A stretch of 64,000 nt of DNA from AM-0621 sp964573505 (GCA_964573505.1 CAZNMS010000001.1:28415-92414), one strand, 5' to 3'; shown: positions 45,831-53,933, counted from the stretch's first letter. Translations and numbers: made by a program. The notes: generated by a model not told the origin, from the sequence alone.

Positions 45831-46534
45831 ATCCGGTGCGCCAGCTTCTGAAGTCTGTCATCGAGACCGTCGTGCCTCAGTCACTGCTGCTGTCGCGCGG
45901 ACGGCACTTAGTCGAGACCGGTGAGGCGACGACGTTTCATCCGGCGGTCAGTCTGACTTTTGATGACGGGCCGCATCCTGAATTCACTTCCGTGCTGCTC
46001 GACAATCTCGCGAGCTGCGGATTGCGCGGCACATTCTTCGTCGTCGGAGAACGAGCACAGCGATATCCCGAACTGCTGCGCCGCATGGCTGATGAAGGAC
46101 ATGAGGTAGGAAATCATACATGGACGCACTCGGAGCCGCGTGAGACTTCGACGGCGAAGTTTCTTGATGAAGTCAAACGCACGCGCGCGTTCATCGAAGA
46201 CACGATCGGTCGAGAGTGCCGACTCATGCGGCCTCCAAAAGGGGAACTCACTGCCGGGAAATTGTGCGCTCTCATTCGCAGCGGGCAGACCGTCGTGTTG
46301 TGGAATCACGATCCTCGCGATTACCGCATGGAGTCGTATTGCGAGATGGAAGATTGGTGTCGCGACTATCGGGCTCAGCACGGAGACATCGTGCTGATGC
46401 ATGACAATCACCCGCATGCGGCGACGGCGGCGTTCTTGTTGGGGACTCAACGAGCAACGGCGGGATTGAGATATGTGACGGTTTCGGAGTGGTTAGGGCG
46501 GAAGGCACCGAAGCGGGAGATGGTCGAGTGCTGA
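45827..46534 (+). CDS. Polysaccharide deacetylase (NodB fold)
   Basis: The 235-residue enzyme has the CE4 motifs: Asp46-Asp47 (LTFDDGPH), His97 and His101 (GNHTWTHSEP), the Arg-Pro-Pro loop (MRPPKGE, 135-140) and His192 (LMHDNH). CE4 enzymes remove N- or O-acetyl groups from sugars using a metal bound by the Asp and two His. ATG 45827 overlaps the preceding stop; the frame is open to 45683 but that extension lies inside the GNAT gene. Pairing with two acyltransferases suggests that acylation of the polymer is adjusted after synthesis. Confidence 0.92.
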   Translation: MNPVRQLLKSVIETVVPQSLLLSRGRHLVETGEATTFHPAVSLTFDDGPHPEFTSVLLDNLASCGLRGTFFVVGERAQRYPELLRRMADEGHEVGNHTWTHSEPRETSTAKFLDEVKRTRAFIEDTIGRECRLMRPPKGELTAGKLCALIRSGQTVVLWNHDPRDYRMESYCEMEDWCRDYRAQHGDIVLMHDNHPHAATAAFLLGTQRATAGLRYVTVSEWLGRKAPKREMVEC

Positions 46535-46850
46535 GTTCGACCCATCGCGCCCATTGGGCATCGCCGTTGAGGATGAAGTAGCCGAAATCGTGAGATTTCG
46601 GTTTGAAGTCCGATGTTCGGTGAGACTTGCGCTACTCCCCGAAATCTGACGATTTCGGCTACAGGAAAGTCCTTAACGGCGTTGCCCGATGGGGATCTCG
46701 TTTCGAGCGTTGGCCTAAGGGCAGAAGACAGCACGGACTGGAAGTCCATGCTACGACGAGGCGAACGACAATGAGTTTGGAACTGCGTTCGGAGATCGGA
46801 CGCAGAGGTGACGGTGACGGAGCACTTCATGACGACACGAAGACGAAATC
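46535..46850. repeat. Repeat-bearing spacer (families C and K)
   Basis: No gene was recognised. Family C: CCGAAATC GTGA GATTTCGG (46583-46602), with CCGAAATC TGAC GATTTCGGCTAC (46639-46662) about 37 bases later; a similar pair is at 50500-50564. Family K: GCACGGACTGGAAGTCCATG with CTACG (46731-46755), related to 57426-57450. Both fold into short hairpins. Confidence 0.8.
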
Positions 46851-48188
46851 ATGCTCTGGTTCATCGTTCTCACATCAGTGGCAATCCTCATCGCAGAGAC
46901 GATCGCAGTGGGCGTCGTCGTGCGGCGGAAGCATCTCGATAAGTGGCTGCCTTCGTACCTCTTCGGAATGGACCTTTGCCCGCGACTCAATCGACCCGAT
47001 GTCGCGGGAGCAAAGAGGTCTCGCGTTGAAGTGCAGCACGAGCCGGCCTCGCATGACGAGAGTCCCGACGGCGAGTCGGCATTCGAAGAGCGGCCGCTTG
47101 CTCACGGTTGGCGCGCGGGGTTTGAGAATGGCGAGATCGTCGGACATCAAACGCCGTTCGAGCGATTCACGCATGACGAACCGCTGCATGTCTTCATCTC
47201 GGTCTGCGATCACTACGAACCGGATAACGCTCGTCCCGCGCGGCATGTCGCGGATGCGCGCGTCGCGCGCTGGTGCGAAGAGTACCCGCAGCGCTTCGGC
47301 TGCTTTGAGGACACTCGGGGACGGGCTCCTCAGCATTCGTTCTTTTATCCGCAAGACGAGTACTTCGTGCCGGAGTATCTCGATCAACTGCGCGATCTGT
47401 GTGAGTCGGGCTTCGGCGATGTCGAGATTCATCTGCATCACGACAACGACACTGAAGACGGACTGCGCGAAAAGCTCGAGTCGTTCCGCGACACGCTCTA
47501 TCACCGGCACGGTTTGCTCCGCCGCGATCCGGTCACGAATGAGATCAGCTACGGCTTCATTCACGGGAATTGGGCGCTGTGTAATTCTCGTGACGACGGG
47601 CGCTGGTGCGGAGTCAACGACGAGCTGACGATCCTGCGCGAAACCGGTTGCTATGCCGACTTCACAATGCCGTCTGCTCCCGAAGCGACTCAGACGCAGA
47701 TCATCAACAGCATCTATTACGGAGCGAGCGATAAGCGGGCTCCGAAGGGGCACGATCGAGGCACGCGAGCGGCTGTAGGAATTGCTCCCCCGCCGCGCCA
47801 CCTGATGCTCGTGCAAGGACCGCTGACACTCGATTGGCAAGACCGTCGGCGCGATCTCGTCGTGACGCCGCGCATCGAGAATGGCGACTTGCTGCATCGT
47901 CGACCGCCTTCATGGGCGCGCTTCGAACAATGGCTGCGCTGCGGCGTGCATGTCGCCGGTCGGCCCGATTGGTGCTTCATCAAGTTGCATACGCACGGCT
48001 GCAAGGACGGCAACATCGACACACTGTTGGGCGAGCAGACCGAAGCGTTTCATCGCGAACTGCGAGCCTATGCCGCTCGGCATTTGAACTTTCACTTCTA
48101 TTACGTGACCGCTTTCGAGATGGCCCAAATGGTTCATCAAGCTGAGAACGGCTTGCCGGTGCCGGAGTGGGATGCGGTGTTGGCTTAA
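46851..48188 (+). CDS. Deacetylase-like membrane-anchored protein, unknown substrate
   Basis: The 445-residue protein has one N-terminal membrane helix (about 2-25) and a large soluble domain. It is a relative of hypothetical proteins found in exopolysaccharide clusters. Possible metal ligands are Asp120-His121 (SVCDHYEP) and the His/Asp group HLHHDND (194-200). Other conserved-looking blocks are FIHGNWALCNS, GCYADFTMPSAPEATQTQII and KLHTHGCKDGN. Their order (acidic-His, His cluster, late His) recalls a divergent NodB-type barrel, but the CE4 motifs themselves are absent. It lies just after a true CE4 deacetylase. Function is inferred only. Confidence 0.65.
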   Translation: MLWFIVLTSVAILIAETIAVGVVVRRKHLDKWLPSYLFGMDLCPRLNRPDVAGAKRSRVEVQHEPASHDESPDGESAFEERPLAHGWRAGFENGEIVGHQTPFERFTHDEPLHVFISVCDHYEPDNARPARHVADARVARWCEEYPQRFGCFEDTRGRAPQHSFFYPQDEYFVPEYLDQLRDLCESGFGDVEIHLHHDNDTEDGLREKLESFRDTLYHRHGLLRRDPVTNEISYGFIHGNWALCNSRDDGRWCGVNDELTILRETGCYADFTMPSAPEATQTQIINSIYYGASDKRAPKGHDRGTRAAVGIAPPPRHLMLVQGPLTLDWQDRRRDLVVTPRIENGDLLHRRPPSWARFEQWLRCGVHVAGRPDWCFIKLHTHGCKDGNIDTLLGEQTEAFHRELRAYAARHLNFHFYYVTAFEMAQMVHQAENGLPVPEWDAVLA

Positions 48189-48203
48189 GTGGGCGATAGG
48201 TCG

Positions 48204-48300
48204 AATAGGACTAATAAGACGTAGAGGACGAATAGGACTGATAGGAAATAGGACGGAGCAATTCTGTCCTATCAGTCCTATTGGTCTTATCCGTCCTATT
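48204..48300. repeat. Long hairpin of GGACTGATA-type units (copy B4)
   Basis: AATAGGACTGATAGGA (48231-48246) pairs perfectly with 48267-48282 around a 20-base loop. The outer arms AATAGGACTAATAAGAC (48204-48220) and 48283-48300 pair with two mismatches. The whole block is made of AATAGGAC/GACGAATAGG units as in B1-B3. It follows the preceding stop by 15 bases. Confidence 0.88.
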
Positions 48301-48310
48301 TGAGAAGACT

Positions 48311-48366
48311 GGAAGCAGAGCTTCCCGAGGGTGCGTCCCCAAGCAGAGCTTGGGAACGAGTGAATC
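48311..48366. repeat. AAGCAGAGCTT twin hairpin (family E, copy 1)
   Basis: GGAAGC AGA GCTTCC (48311-48325) and CCAAGC AGA GCTTGG (48339-48353) are followed by GAACGAGTGAA. The second unit plus that tail recurs at 49650-49670. It lies directly upstream of the EEP-type gene. Confidence 0.85.
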
Positions 48367-48371
48367 AATCA

Positions 48372-49472
48372 ATGAGCGAACCAACGTTGTGGCAAGACGC
48401 TGTCCGTCAGCAACCGTTGACGACTCCTCGGGAAGAGAACCGAGAAGTCTTGCGCCGGCGGTATGGGCGCTGGACGTTCTGGCTCACGATGCTGAATGTC
48501 GTCGTGACGCTCGGAGCTGTGACTCTCATTCTCGACTTCTCGGACGATTGGTGGCTCAGCGGCTTGCTCGTGCATACGCCGCAAATTCCGTGGCTCGTGC
48601 CATCGTTGGCGCTATTGGCTTGCTCGCTCGTTTGGCATCTGAGATCCGGGCTCATCAACCTGACTTGCTTCGGCATCGTGCTCTTCACGCTGTGCGGGTA
48701 TCGGGTTTCGTTGAAGCCGCTCTCGCGCGTTGAGCCGTCTCCGTCGCTCGTGCGCGTTGCAACATGTCATGTCAGCGACAACGCCGACGCAGTGACGAGA
48801 TTGTTAAACTCGTTGCGCACTCGGCAGGTTGATGTCATCGCGCTGCAAGGTGTCGTCGCGACGCCGAAATTGGATGAGCGGTTCTATGCGAAGTGGCAGT
48901 CGCTCGCTGAAGGTGAGTACTGGGTCGCATCTCGTTGGCCGCTGAAGCGGATCTGCGTCGCGGAGTCTCCGACGTTTGAACGAGTCAGCGCGATCAATGT
49001 CGCGATCGCGCATCCGAGCGGTGAGTTCGTGCTGACGAATCTGCGTCTGACTTCCGCAAAAGGGATGCTCAATGAACTGAGTGCCTCTTCGTTGTTGCTC
49101 GGGCCGGGACGTCGCGCGTTCGAAAGCCATTTAATGAAGCGCGAACGAGAGGCTGCGGAGACTCGCGCGAGCGCTCGCTATGACGAAACGGGACCGCAGC
49201 TCGTTGTCGGTGACTTCGGCGTGCATCCCTCAAGCAAAGTGTTTCGACGGCACTTCGGACATCTGACCGATGCGTTCGATACGGCGGGTGTCAGTTTTGG
49301 TTACACGAGCCCGCAGTTGGGCGGTCGCTTCTGGCCGCCGCGCGTCGCATGGATGCGGTCCGACATGATCTTGTCTTCGCCGCACTGGGAACCATTGAGC
49401 TGCTACGTGATCGAAGCACGCGGGTTCGATCACAACGCAGTGTTTGCCGAGTTGAAGTTGCGAGATCGGTGA
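48372..49472 (+). CDS. EEP-superfamily membrane protein with altered catalytic residues
   Basis: The 366-residue protein has three membrane helices near the N terminus (about 35-115) and then an endonuclease/exonuclease/phosphatase-type domain. Strand motifs are visible but key residues differ. VIALQGVVA has Gly where the family has the metal-binding Glu (LQE), and VVGDFGVHP has Gly instead of Asn (GDFN). The late FDHNAVFAEL keeps Asp-His. It may therefore be catalytically weak or have another role. ATG 48372 is chosen because upstream sequence is repeat E. It is placed among polysaccharide genes without an evident link. Confidence 0.7.
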   Translation: MSEPTLWQDAVRQQPLTTPREENREVLRRRYGRWTFWLTMLNVVVTLGAVTLILDFSDDWWLSGLLVHTPQIPWLVPSLALLACSLVWHLRSGLINLTCFGIVLFTLCGYRVSLKPLSRVEPSPSLVRVATCHVSDNADAVTRLLNSLRTRQVDVIALQGVVATPKLDERFYAKWQSLAEGEYWVASRWPLKRICVAESPTFERVSAINVAIAHPSGEFVLTNLRLTSAKGMLNELSASSLLLGPGRRAFESHLMKREREAAETRASARYDETGPQLVVGDFGVHPSSKVFRRHFGHLTDAFDTAGVSFGYTSPQLGGRFWPPRVAWMRSDMILSSPHWEPLSCYVIEARGFDHNAVFAELKLRDR

Positions 49473-49601
49473 CGCGAAGAAGAAGTGCAAGACAACGCGC
49501 ACTCGTTCTCAAGCAGTTCCCAATGTTCGAAGGACGTTGTGTGGCATGAAAACGAGACTGCGAGTTCTCTCGTGACGACGAATGCAACAAGTGAATGTGA
49601 A

Positions 49602-49670
49602 TGTCGTCCCGCTGCGGCTCGGGATGGAATCCCAAGCTACTTTTCGGGGCAGAGCTTGGGAACGAGTGAA
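49602..49670. repeat. Family E repeat, copy 2, with GGGAT palindrome
   Basis: GGGAT GGA ATCCC (49621-49633) overlaps CCCAAGCT (49631-49638), which pairs with AGCTTGGG (49653-49660) around TACTTTTCGGGGCAG. GAACGAGTGAA follows, as in copy 1. It precedes the next start by about 22 bases. Confidence 0.8.
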
Positions 49671-49692
49671 ATTACGAACGAGAGGCAGAAAC

Positions 49693-50469
49693 ATGAGTCA
49701 CAAAAAATTCACACTCCCGTTTCGGCTCGCAGAGATTCTGCTGCTGGTCTTTGAACTCAATATGGGGCTAGCCGGATTGGTGATGGTCTACTCGGCCTTC
49801 GCAGGGCCGGCGGCGAAGCTCTATCTGCCGGCATTGGTGATGGTCAGCTTGATGCCGGGAATCATGACGGTCTGCTTTGCGGGATGGCTCGTCTATCGGC
49901 ACCACTGTTTGGCACGCGCGAAGAGTCGCACGTCGGGACTGATCGGCGCGACGCTGCTCGGCTTTGTCGCGATCGGATTCGGAGCTGCCGTCGGCAAGCT
50001 CGTGACGACGTTCTACTCCGATGTCTTCTTGGCCGGAGTCAATGCGGCGATCAGCGACCCGGAACTCAAACGCGCGGGATTGGGTTCGCTGTTGGCGTTT
50101 CTCAGCATCGGCTGCGTCTTCGCCGTGACGTTCATCCTGCGAGCGGGACGCAGCCAATGGCGGACGAATGAAACGTCGCTCGATGAGCTTCATGCAAAAT
50201 TGCACGAGCTGGGATCGCGCGTCGTCGCCAATTGGTCCGAGCAACTCGTGCCGCGCATCGACGCACTGCTTGATGCCGATCAGCAGGCCGAAGCGATCAG
50301 TCTCTATCGAGAAGCAACTGGATGCGGGCTCGATGAAGCGTCGTATGCCATCGCCGATTGGCCGGAGCAACGACTGCGATTGGAAGTCGAGTTGCTGAGC
50401 GCGGAACTGCAAAAGAGCGACGAGTGCAACCCGCTTGCTCCGAAAGCAGTGGCGGCGGGGACGACGTAG
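49693..50469 (+). CDS. Membrane protein with L7/L12-C-like motif
   Basis: The 258-residue protein has four predicted membrane helices in its first 150 residues (AEILLLVFELNMGLAGLVMV, ALVMVSLMPGIMTVCFAGWL, GATLLGFVAIGFGAAVG, LLAFLSIGCVFAVTFIL). A cytoplasmic helical part follows. Near residue 205 it contains EAISLYREATGCGLDEASYA, a helix-loop-helix that resembles the C-terminal motif of ribosomal protein bL12 and is seen in other membrane proteins of unknown role. ATG 49693 is chosen, since the frame to 49582 runs through repeat E. Function unknown. Confidence 0.7.
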   Translation: MSHKKFTLPFRLAEILLLVFELNMGLAGLVMVYSAFAGPAAKLYLPALVMVSLMPGIMTVCFAGWLVYRHHCLARAKSRTSGLIGATLLGFVAIGFGAAVGKLVTTFYSDVFLAGVNAAISDPELKRAGLGSLLAFLSIGCVFAVTFILRAGRSQWRTNETSLDELHAKLHELGSRVVANWSEQLVPRIDALLDADQQAEAISLYREATGCGLDEASYAIADWPEQRLRLEVELLSAELQKSDECNPLAPKAVAAGTT

Positions 50470-50499
50470 CGACGCGTCACGCATTCCGTCTGCTTCCCT

Positions 50500-50564
50500 G
50501 TAGCCGAAGTCGTGAGACTTCGGACGCAGTCACTGCGCGCCCGAAATCTGACGATTTCGGCTAC
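50500..50564. repeat. Family C palindromes, copy 2
   Basis: TAGCCGAAGTC GTGA GACTTCGG is followed by CCGAAATC TGAC GATTTCGGCTAC. The same plan is found at 46578-46662, with compensated changes (AAGTC/GACTT against AAATC/GATTT). The rest of 50470-50780 contains no recognised gene. Confidence 0.85.
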
Positions 50565-50780
50565 GGTCGAAGGCGATGTCGCGGCTTCGTTAGGGGACGC
50601 CGCCGCGCAGGCTCGGCCCAACTGGCGCCGGCGCCCGGCTCGCGGTTAAACGGTCAGTGCTGCGAATTAAGCCGGTTGCATCGCGCGGGGACGTGCTCTC
50701 TACTCCGGCCCCTCACACCAACCTCCAAAAGCACGCTTGTTCCGCCCGCCTCTCCCCATCCTCACGAAACCTTCACCCCT

Positions 50781-51236
50781 ATGTCCGCAGACCTCGTCTT
50801 CGCTATGGGTAAGTACGAAGCTCGCATTCCGAGCGATCGGCTGTACTCGAAGAATCACCTGTGGCTGAAGCCTGTTGGCGAGTTGTTTCAGGTCGGCTTT
50901 ACGGCGTACTCGGTGAGATTGCTGAAGGACGTCTACTTCTTGGATTGGACCGTCGACGCCGACACTCACGTGCGCCTCAAGCAAGAGATCGGCGAGATCG
51001 AAAGCTCGAAAGCGGTCTCGGCTCTCTACGCTCCGTTCGCCGGACGCATCGTCGAGTTCAATCCGCAACTGCTCGACGACCCTTCGGCCATCAACACCGA
51101 CGGCTATGGCAAAGGTTGGCTCTACACCTTCGAAACTGCCGAGCAACCGCTAACTCCTGAGGAGTACATGCAGTTGCTGGAAAGTACTTGGGACGACACT
51201 CAACGAGTCCTCAAGGGACAGGTTAATGAGGGGTAG
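50781..51236 (+). CDS. GcvH-like lipoyl-carrier protein
   Basis: The 151-residue protein has the lipoyl-domain fold of glycine-cleavage H protein: LYSKNHLWLKP at the start, then EIGEIESSKAVSALYAPFAG with the lipoylation site Lys77, and NTDGYGKGWLYTFE. The general layout is that of GcvH, but no gcvT or gcvP lies nearby and the next gene encodes a ferredoxin. It might therefore be a lipoate-carrying electron or thiol carrier like LbpA of the sHdr system, or simply an unlinked GcvH. The frame is open far upstream but through repeat DNA; ATG 50781 begins the family similarity. Confidence 0.85.
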   Translation: MSADLVFAMGKYEARIPSDRLYSKNHLWLKPVGELFQVGFTAYSVRLLKDVYFLDWTVDADTHVRLKQEIGEIESSKAVSALYAPFAGRIVEFNPQLLDDPSAINTDGYGKGWLYTFETAEQPLTPEEYMQLLESTWDDTQRVLKGQVNEG

Positions 51237-51348
51237 GAATTAGTAGTTAGGAATTAGTAATTAGGGAATCAAAGGCGATCACAATCCCCGAGAGCCATGC
51301 TTACCTAATCACTAATTACTAACAACTAATTACCAATTACTGATCCCT
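51234..51348. repeat. AT-rich inverted minisatellite (family I)
   Basis: Starting at the GcvH-like stop codon, TAGGAATTAGTAGTTAGG and related TAATTAGTRATTAGG units run to 51267. Reverse-complement units (CTAATTACTAACAACTAATT) occupy 51304-51341. The arms would pair imperfectly around a 35-base loop. The A+T content contrasts strongly with the GC-rich flanks. Confidence 0.85.
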
Positions 51349-51361
51349 CAGGGAGCACTTC

Positions 51362-52390
51362 ATGGCCGGCAAGAAACTCACCGTCGTCATCTCGCAGCAT
51401 CAAGGCAAGAACCCCGCGAAGCGCAAGCTCGAAGAGGATCTTGCAATGGCATGCATGCTCGAGCCCGACGTCGATGTGTCGCTGATCCCGAATCTTTATG
51501 ACCTCGCTCATGATCATTCCGGGATGCTGTTTCTTCGCGGCGTGCCGGGAAACGTGCTGGTGCTCAGTTGGCTTTACCCGCGCGCGATCCGATGGACGCT
51601 CGACCGCGCCGGCGTGAAAGGCAAAGAGGGAACTTGCCTGCTTAAGGGCGATGACGAAGGGGATGATGACGATGCTGAAGAACCGTCGGAGCCGACGGGC
51701 ATCGGCGCGCTGAATACTCCGAATCGCTTCATCTATTGCGCGGACCTCAGAGCAGCGCCGGACGCGCAGGACTATCTCACTGAGATCCGACGAATTGTCG
51801 CTGAGACCAATGTGAAGACCGTCGGCTTGATGGATTGGATTCAAGGCAATCCGAATCAGGATCAGCTTCAGCGCTATCTCAATCCGCGCGAGTTGCTCGC
51901 ACCGGCACCGACTCCGAATAACGGTCACTCGGTCGCTGATGCTGAAGACGGAGTGAAGCGGCGCTGGTATCCCGTCATCGATTACAGCCGCTGCACGAAT
52001 TGCATGGAGTGCATCGACTTCTGTTTGTTCGGGGTCTACGGCGTTGATGAGCTTGATCGCATTCTCGTTGAGACGCAGGACAACTGTAAGAAAGGTTGCC
52101 CGGCCTGCAGCCGCGTCTGTCCGGCGAACGCGATCATCTTCCCGCAGCACAAGCAGCCGGAGATCGCCGGTGCGGCAGGCGAAGTGACGAGTCTGAAGAT
52201 CGACCTCTCACAACTTTTCGGAGCACCCGATCCGCTCGAACTGGCGGCACGCGAACGCGACATCGAACTCGTACGCGATGGCCGCGATGCCGTCGGTCTG
52301 ACTGTCGGCATCAAGAAGCGACAGCAGCAATGCGGACCGCGCGATGCTCTCGATGATCTGATGGATGATCTCGACAAGCTCGATTTGTGA
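51362..52390 (+). CDS. Two-cluster 4Fe-4S ferredoxin-type protein
   Basis: The 342-residue protein has a Rossmann-like N-terminal domain (about 1-160), an acidic insertion (GDDEGDDDDAEE near 97-107) and a ferredoxin domain. Cluster ligands are Cys211, 214, 217, 221 (CTNCMECIDFC) and Cys242, 246, 249, 253 (CKKGCPACSRVCP). The first Cys of the second motif has three intervening residues before the next, a slight departure from CxxC. No signal peptide is present, so it is cytoplasmic. It follows the lipoyl-carrier gene by 126 bases. A role in electron transfer to or from a lipoyl group is possible but inferred only. Confidence 0.8.
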   Translation: MAGKKLTVVISQHQGKNPAKRKLEEDLAMACMLEPDVDVSLIPNLYDLAHDHSGMLFLRGVPGNVLVLSWLYPRAIRWTLDRAGVKGKEGTCLLKGDDEGDDDDAEEPSEPTGIGALNTPNRFIYCADLRAAPDAQDYLTEIRRIVAETNVKTVGLMDWIQGNPNQDQLQRYLNPRELLAPAPTPNNGHSVADAEDGVKRRWYPVIDYSRCTNCMECIDFCLFGVYGVDELDRILVETQDNCKKGCPACSRVCPANAIIFPQHKQPEIAGAAGEVTSLKIDLSQLFGAPDPLELAARERDIELVRDGRDAVGLTVGIKKRQQQCGPRDALDDLMDDLDKLDL

Positions 52391-52806
52391 GGCGGTGCGT
52401 TCGTCAATGACGCTGCGGCGGTCTCCTTCAGTTATTCGGTTCGATGTTGCGATTCTGTGTGAGTTGGGAACACAGATTGAGTTCTGTGTTCTTCATCCGT
52501 GTGAGACACATCCGTGTGCGAAGCTGAATTGCCCAAAGACTTCGCACACGGATATTTCCCACACGGATAAGACGCGCCTTAACAAACCTGTCCTATGTAA
52601 TGGCGTAATCCGTTCGATGAGTTCCCGAAGAGTTTGGATGAGATGACAGATCGCGCCGGCACGGCATGAAGTCGCTGTTGCCAATGACGTGCAGGTTGAG
52701 GCGCGCTGTTGCTTGTTATCTCAGACGTCCGCACGCCGCCGGACGGAGTGAGGGCTTTTGACTGAGCTTGTGAGGGCATGCTTGCGATGAACGATCGCGA
52801 TGGTCG
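52391..52806. repeat. Spacer with two strong hairpins
   Basis: No gene was recognised. GAACACAG (52468-52475) pairs with CTGTGTTC (52484-52491). ATCCGTGTGCGAAG (52510-52523) pairs perfectly with 52540-52553 around a 16-base loop; extra half-copies of CATCCGTGTG and CACACGGATA lie outside. There is no T run, so they are not typical intrinsic terminators. Confidence 0.75.
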
Positions 52807-53832
52807 ATGGGCGACCTTTCGCGGATCGCGGCAGTCGGGCCAATGAGTCGAGGCATGCACTTTCAAAGCAGTCGCATTCGTGTCACCGGCGAGACCCAAT
52901 CGGTCCCAGTGATCGCGATCTCTGCCAACTTGCTGGAACTCGCGCAAACGTTCGCGAGCTTCTTCTGCCCCTTCGTACTCGTGAAGAACGAAGCCGGTTC
53001 GCTCGTCGGCGTCGTGTCGCTCTCGGACTTTCAGCAAGCCATTCGCACCGGCTCGGACGCACAGAATCCGGTTTGGCACTCGCGCACCGTCGGCTCGATT
53101 GTGAAGGTTGTTCTGAGCGAGCCGCAGAGGGATGTCACACAAAATACACTCGGCAACCTCGCGGATCTTGATTGCGTGTCGGTAACCGAAGCCGGGCAAC
53201 TCGTCGCCGTGATGACGAACGACGATGTGCTCTTTAGCTGGAATCGGCTCGAGCCGACGTTGGTCCGCGCGGCCGTTGATGAGCTGACCTCATTGCCCAA
53301 TCGCGGCCACTTCGAACGACGACTTGAAGAAGAGTGGCAACGCGCAGCACGGCAGGGACTATCGCTCGGCGTGATCATCATCGACGTCGATCACTTCAAG
53401 CAGATCAATGACCAATACGGACACTTGCAGGGCGATGCAGTGCTGATGGCGGTTGCGCAATGCTGTCAAAGGCAACTGCGGTCTTATGACGTCGTTGCAC
53501 GATTCGCCGGAGATGAGTTCATCGCGCTGACGAGTGGTTGCTCGGCGGAAGACTTCGAGTTGCCGATTCATCGACTGCAGCAGGCCGTGCGCGAACTGCA
53601 CGTCAACGTCGGTGATGCGAGCATTGTTCCGTCTCTGTCGATTGGGGCCGCGCTCTCAATGAGCGGCTTGCAACAGCTTGATCCGCAGCAGTTGATCGAA
53701 GCGGCGGATCAATGCCTCTATCTCGCAAAACGTCGCGGACGTGATCGCGGCTTTCGAACGGAACTCTTTGAGGACGGCTCGACTGCGCGACCGGTTGAAG
53801 TCGGCTCGCTCGCCCTTGCAGCGAGCGACTGA
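52807..53832 (+). CDS. CBS-GGDEF protein (probable diguanylate cyclase)
   Basis: A pair of CBS-like segments (about 25-145; FVLVKNEAGSLVGVVSLSDF and TEAGQLVAVMTNDDVLFSW) precedes a GGDEF domain (about 155-315; DELTSLPNRGHFERRL, IIIDVDHFKQINDQYGHLQG, AADQCLYLAKRRGRD). The active-site signature reads AGDEF (234-238) rather than GGDEF. AGDEF is reported in some active diguanylate cyclases, so c-di-GMP synthesis is plausible but not certain. CBS pairs usually bind adenine nucleotides and would regulate output. Starts at 52843 or 52855 are also possible; none has a clear ribosome site. Confidence 0.85.
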   Translation: MGDLSRIAAVGPMSRGMHFQSSRIRVTGETQSVPVIAISANLLELAQTFASFFCPFVLVKNEAGSLVGVVSLSDFQQAIRTGSDAQNPVWHSRTVGSIVKVVLSEPQRDVTQNTLGNLADLDCVSVTEAGQLVAVMTNDDVLFSWNRLEPTLVRAAVDELTSLPNRGHFERRLEEEWQRAARQGLSLGVIIIDVDHFKQINDQYGHLQGDAVLMAVAQCCQRQLRSYDVVARFAGDEFIALTSGCSAEDFELPIHRLQQAVRELHVNVGDASIVPSLSIGAALSMSGLQQLDPQQLIEAADQCLYLAKRRGRDRGFRTELFEDGSTARPVEVGSLALAASD

Positions 53833-53933
53833 TGCGCGAGCGTCGTGATGATCGCGACTTTCTGCATCAGTCCCGCGCGGTATCTTGCCCCGAGTAGTGA
53901 GACATCAAACTCTCTCGAACTCGCGGGCTTAGC

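Noticed and set aside
46875..47897. Minus-strand frame of 340 codons
   Set aside because: It lies entirely antisense to the 46851-48188 gene; long antisense frames are common in GC-rich DNA and the protein shows no domain.
50358..50780. Longer N terminus for the GcvH-like protein
   Set aside because: It would overlap the upstream gene and run through palindromic repeat C; family similarity starts at 50781.
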